Shown: positions 7,255 to 8,832 of the stretch, one piece after another | How positions within the stretch are numbered: the first letter of the stretch is position 1 | Layout: each line of letters begins with the position of its first letter | Assembly (NCBI GenBank): GCA_002702205.1 | Contig: NZYP01000039.1 | Span: 6,366 to 15,197 of the forward strand | DNA: 8,832 nt | From: Flammeovirgaceae bacterium | GTDB taxonomy: Bacteria; Bacteroidota; Bacteroidia; Cytophagales; MED-G16 | Direction: 5' to 3' | Notes under the pieces: generated by a model | Told to the model about the DNA's origin: nothing | The model's database searches: none | Seen by the model: only the letters and a program-made list of their open reading frames with translations | Translations under genes and position numbers: made by a program

Positions 7255-8459
7255 TACGTTTGTTATTAATTTTTCTTATGATTTCTTCAACTGGCCTTTC
7301 TCAGGTATCAATGCTTAGCGGTCAGGATACAGCAAGAAGACCAATAATAACTGCAGTACCATTTCTTATGATATCTCCGGACTCTAGGGGTTCTGCAATG
7401 GGTGAAACTGGAGTTGCTACTGATGCAGATGTAAATTCAATACATTGGAATAATGCTAAGTTGGCTTTTATTGATAAGAAATATGGTTTTGGTCTTTCTT
7501 ATGTGCCATGGTTAGGAAAAATTGTTGATGATATGTCCATCTCTTATCTAACCGGTTTCTATAAGATTGATAAAGTACAAACCGTTGGAGTATCTATGAA
7601 ATATTTTGATTTAGGAGAGATACAGCTGACTGATAACCAGGGTATGTCTATGGGTGTTGAAAATCCAAAAGAACTAAGTACAGCATTTACTTATTCTAGA
7701 AAATTAACAAATAATTTATCTTTAGGAGGAACCGCTCGATATATCTGGTCAAATTTATCTGGAAGTATATCGAACTATTCTGATGCTAAGGCTGGTACAA
7801 GTTTTTCTGTAGATCTTGGGTTATATTATAATAAAGAAATTAATATTTCAGGTAGAACTTCAGAGTTATCATTTGGTAGTCATATATCAAATATTGGAGG
7901 AAAGATAACATATGGAAGTTCTAAGAATTTAGATTTTATTCCTACAAATATGAGATTTGGTTCCTCCCTTAAAACATTTATTGATCAATTTAATTCAATT
8001 ACAATAGCTATAGATTTTAATAAATTAATGGTTCCTTCACCTCCACAGTATGAACTTGATAATAATGGTAATTTTATAATCAACCCTAATACTAATCAAC
8101 CAAAAATTTTAAAGGGTAAGGATCCAAACAGATCAGTTCTTAGTGGTATATTCTCATCTTTCTCGGATGCTCCTGATGGTTTTACGGAAGAGTTAAAGGA
8201 GATAACTATATCTTCTGGTCTTGAGTACTGGTACAGAGATGTTTTTGCTCTAAGGGGTGGATATTTTTTTGAAAATGTAGATAAGGGTGGTAGGAAGTTT
8301 TTAACTCTCGGTGCTGGTCTAAAATATAATAATTTAGGTCTTGATTTTTCTTACCTATCTACAATTGAGAATGATCACCCTTTGGCTGAGACTATGAGAT
8401 TTTCTATTTCATTTATTTTTGATAAAGAAGAAAATTTTGAGGATTTATCTAATCAGTAA
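7251..8459 (+). CDS. porV: T9SS outer-membrane shuttle protein PorV (LptO)
   Basis: A 402-residue outer-membrane beta-barrel of the OmpP1/FadL family that takes cargo from the translocon and delivers it to PorU. Residues 1-18 are a signal peptide ending at Gln (GLSQ). The PorV signature occupies about 33-73: AVPFLMISPDSRGSAMGETG, then a VNSIHWNNAKLAF block. After that come regular amphipathic beta strands, including an insertion rich in Pro and Asn (about 262-290) of the kind found in an extracellular loop. Strands continue to MRFSISFIF close to the end, followed by a short acidic tail. The ATG at 7251 overlaps the porU stop by 4 bases, and porU-porV adjacency is conserved in Bacteroidota, which supports both the start and the name. 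The last 11 bases overlap the convergent gldH gene. Confidence 0.95.
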   Translation: MIRLLLIFLMISSTGLSQVSMLSGQDTARRPIITAVPFLMISPDSRGSAMGETGVATDADVNSIHWNNAKLAFIDKKYGFGLSYVPWLGKIVDDMSISYLTGFYKIDKVQTVGVSMKYFDLGEIQLTDNQGMSMGVENPKELSTAFTYSRKLTNNLSLGGTARYIWSNLSGSISNYSDAKAGTSFSVDLGLYYNKEINISGRTSELSFGSHISNIGGKITYGSSKNLDFIPTNMRFGSSLKTFIDQFNSITIAIDFNKLMVPSPPQYELDNNGNFIINPNTNQPKILKGKDPNRSVLSGIFSSFSDAPDGFTEELKEITISSGLEYWYRDVFALRGGYFFENVDKGGRKFLTLGAGLKYNNLGLDFSYLSTIENDHPLAETMRFSISFIFDKEENFEDLSNQ

Positions 8460-8832
8460 TAGTTAAACCTAACTTATTAATACCAAATAAGCTTTTATCC
8501 CGCATAGAATGTTTAACTAATAATTTATAATCTTCGTCTTGAGTTACATTATCAATTGATAAAAAAGTAGAATCAATAATAAAACTTTTAAATATTCCTG
8601 AACCTAGCGGATAACCGTATTTTTTTTCAAAAAGTTGGAGTTCTATCATTTCAGAATTAATCACATTTTTTTTTGAGTCAATTAATGAGTAGGATGTATA
8701 CAAATTTTGATAAGGATAATTATTGTCGTATGAAATACTAATCTCAAATTTTAATTTTTTAGATTTTGAGCTATTAAAATCAAATACTATTGATGAATCT
8801 TGAAACCACTTTTGATCATTAAATGAATAGTA
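8449..8832 (-). CDS. gldH: Gliding motility lipoprotein GldH, N-terminus beyond the right edge
   Basis: The reading frame is open from the window edge to a TAG at 8451-8449, giving 127 C-terminal residues; the start, signal peptide and lipobox Cys are outside the window. Visible blocks, counted from the edge, match GldH by eye: a W (residue 9) before DSSIVFDFN, the NNYPYQNLY motif (37-45), a MIELQLF strand leading to PLGSGIF, and a C-terminal KHSMRD followed by INKLGLTI, corresponding to the family's 'QAMR...GI.DVGLRIE' ending. An internal TTG at 8703 could give a shorter 84-residue frame, but it would cut off conserved GldH sequence. GldH is a lipoprotein needed for gliding and T9SS function in flavobacteria; its exact role is not settled. 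Its place next to porV is in keeping with a T9SS locus. The name rests on remembered family motifs in a partial protein. Confidence 0.75.
   Translation of the reverse strand, partial: YYSFNDQKWFQDSSIVFDFNSSKSKKLKFEISISYDNNYPYQNLYTSYSLIDSKKNVINSEMIELQLFEKKYGYPLGSGIFKSFIIDSTFLSIDNVTQDEDYKLLVKHSMRDKSLFGINKLGLTITD

Noticed and set aside
8473..8498. Inverted repeat CTTATT / AATAAG (8473-8478 and 8486-8491) followed by CTTTT, a possible porV terminator
   Set aside because: Only six pairs, five of them A-T, and located in gldH coding sequence; such repeats are common at this base composition.
1..8832. Mobile elements, tRNA/rRNA genes, CRISPR arrays or phage genes
   Set aside because: Nearly every base is accounted for by eight protein genes; no transposase, direct-repeat array or cloverleaf was seen.

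Overview
This is an AT-rich window (GC under about one third, estimated by eye) from a member of the Bacteroidota, most likely a flavobacteria-like lineage. The assignment rests on the type IX secretion system (T9SS) genes porU, porV and gldH, which are confined to that phylum, and on the absence of clear Shine-Dalgarno sequences before the starts. The small spacers and stacked genes suggest a compact genome, possibly of a free-living aquatic bacterium; that part is inference.

Layout. Positions 1-2520 hold two minus-strand genes. A TTG-started FAD-dependent oxidoreductase of the DAO family is followed after 7 bases by a secreted protein with a degenerate metallopeptidase-like domain and a TolB/PD40-type beta-propeller, which runs off the left edge. 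A 47-base AT-rich spacer (2521-2567) separates these from a divergent plus-strand cluster: an MBL-fold hydrolase (2568-3203), pssA (3200-3889, TTG start), porU (3919-7254) and porV (7251-8459). Spacings are a 4-base overlap, a 29-base gap and a 4-base overlap, so the four genes look like one transcription unit. At the right edge the C-terminal 127 residues of gldH lie on the minus strand and overlap the end of porV by 11 bases.

How the genes fit together. PorU is the T9SS sortase: a C25-family cysteine peptidase that removes the C-terminal sorting domain of secreted cargo and joins the cargo to a cell-surface lipopolysaccharide. PorV is the outer-membrane barrel that shuttles cargo from the translocon to PorU. 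GldH is a lipoprotein of the gliding/T9SS machinery. PssA makes phosphatidylserine, the precursor of phosphatidylethanolamine, so the cluster joins envelope lipid synthesis to surface protein attachment. The MBL hydrolase and the oxidoreductase have intact cofactor motifs but no assignable substrate.

No RNA genes, mobile elements, CRISPR arrays or long repeats were seen, and no gene-free stretch exceeds 50 bases. Most of the window is recognisable core biology. The points worth a second look are two genes whose only usable start is TTG, the lost zinc ligands in the propeller protein, a Lys replacing the family Arg in PssA, and the unusual porU neighbourhood.
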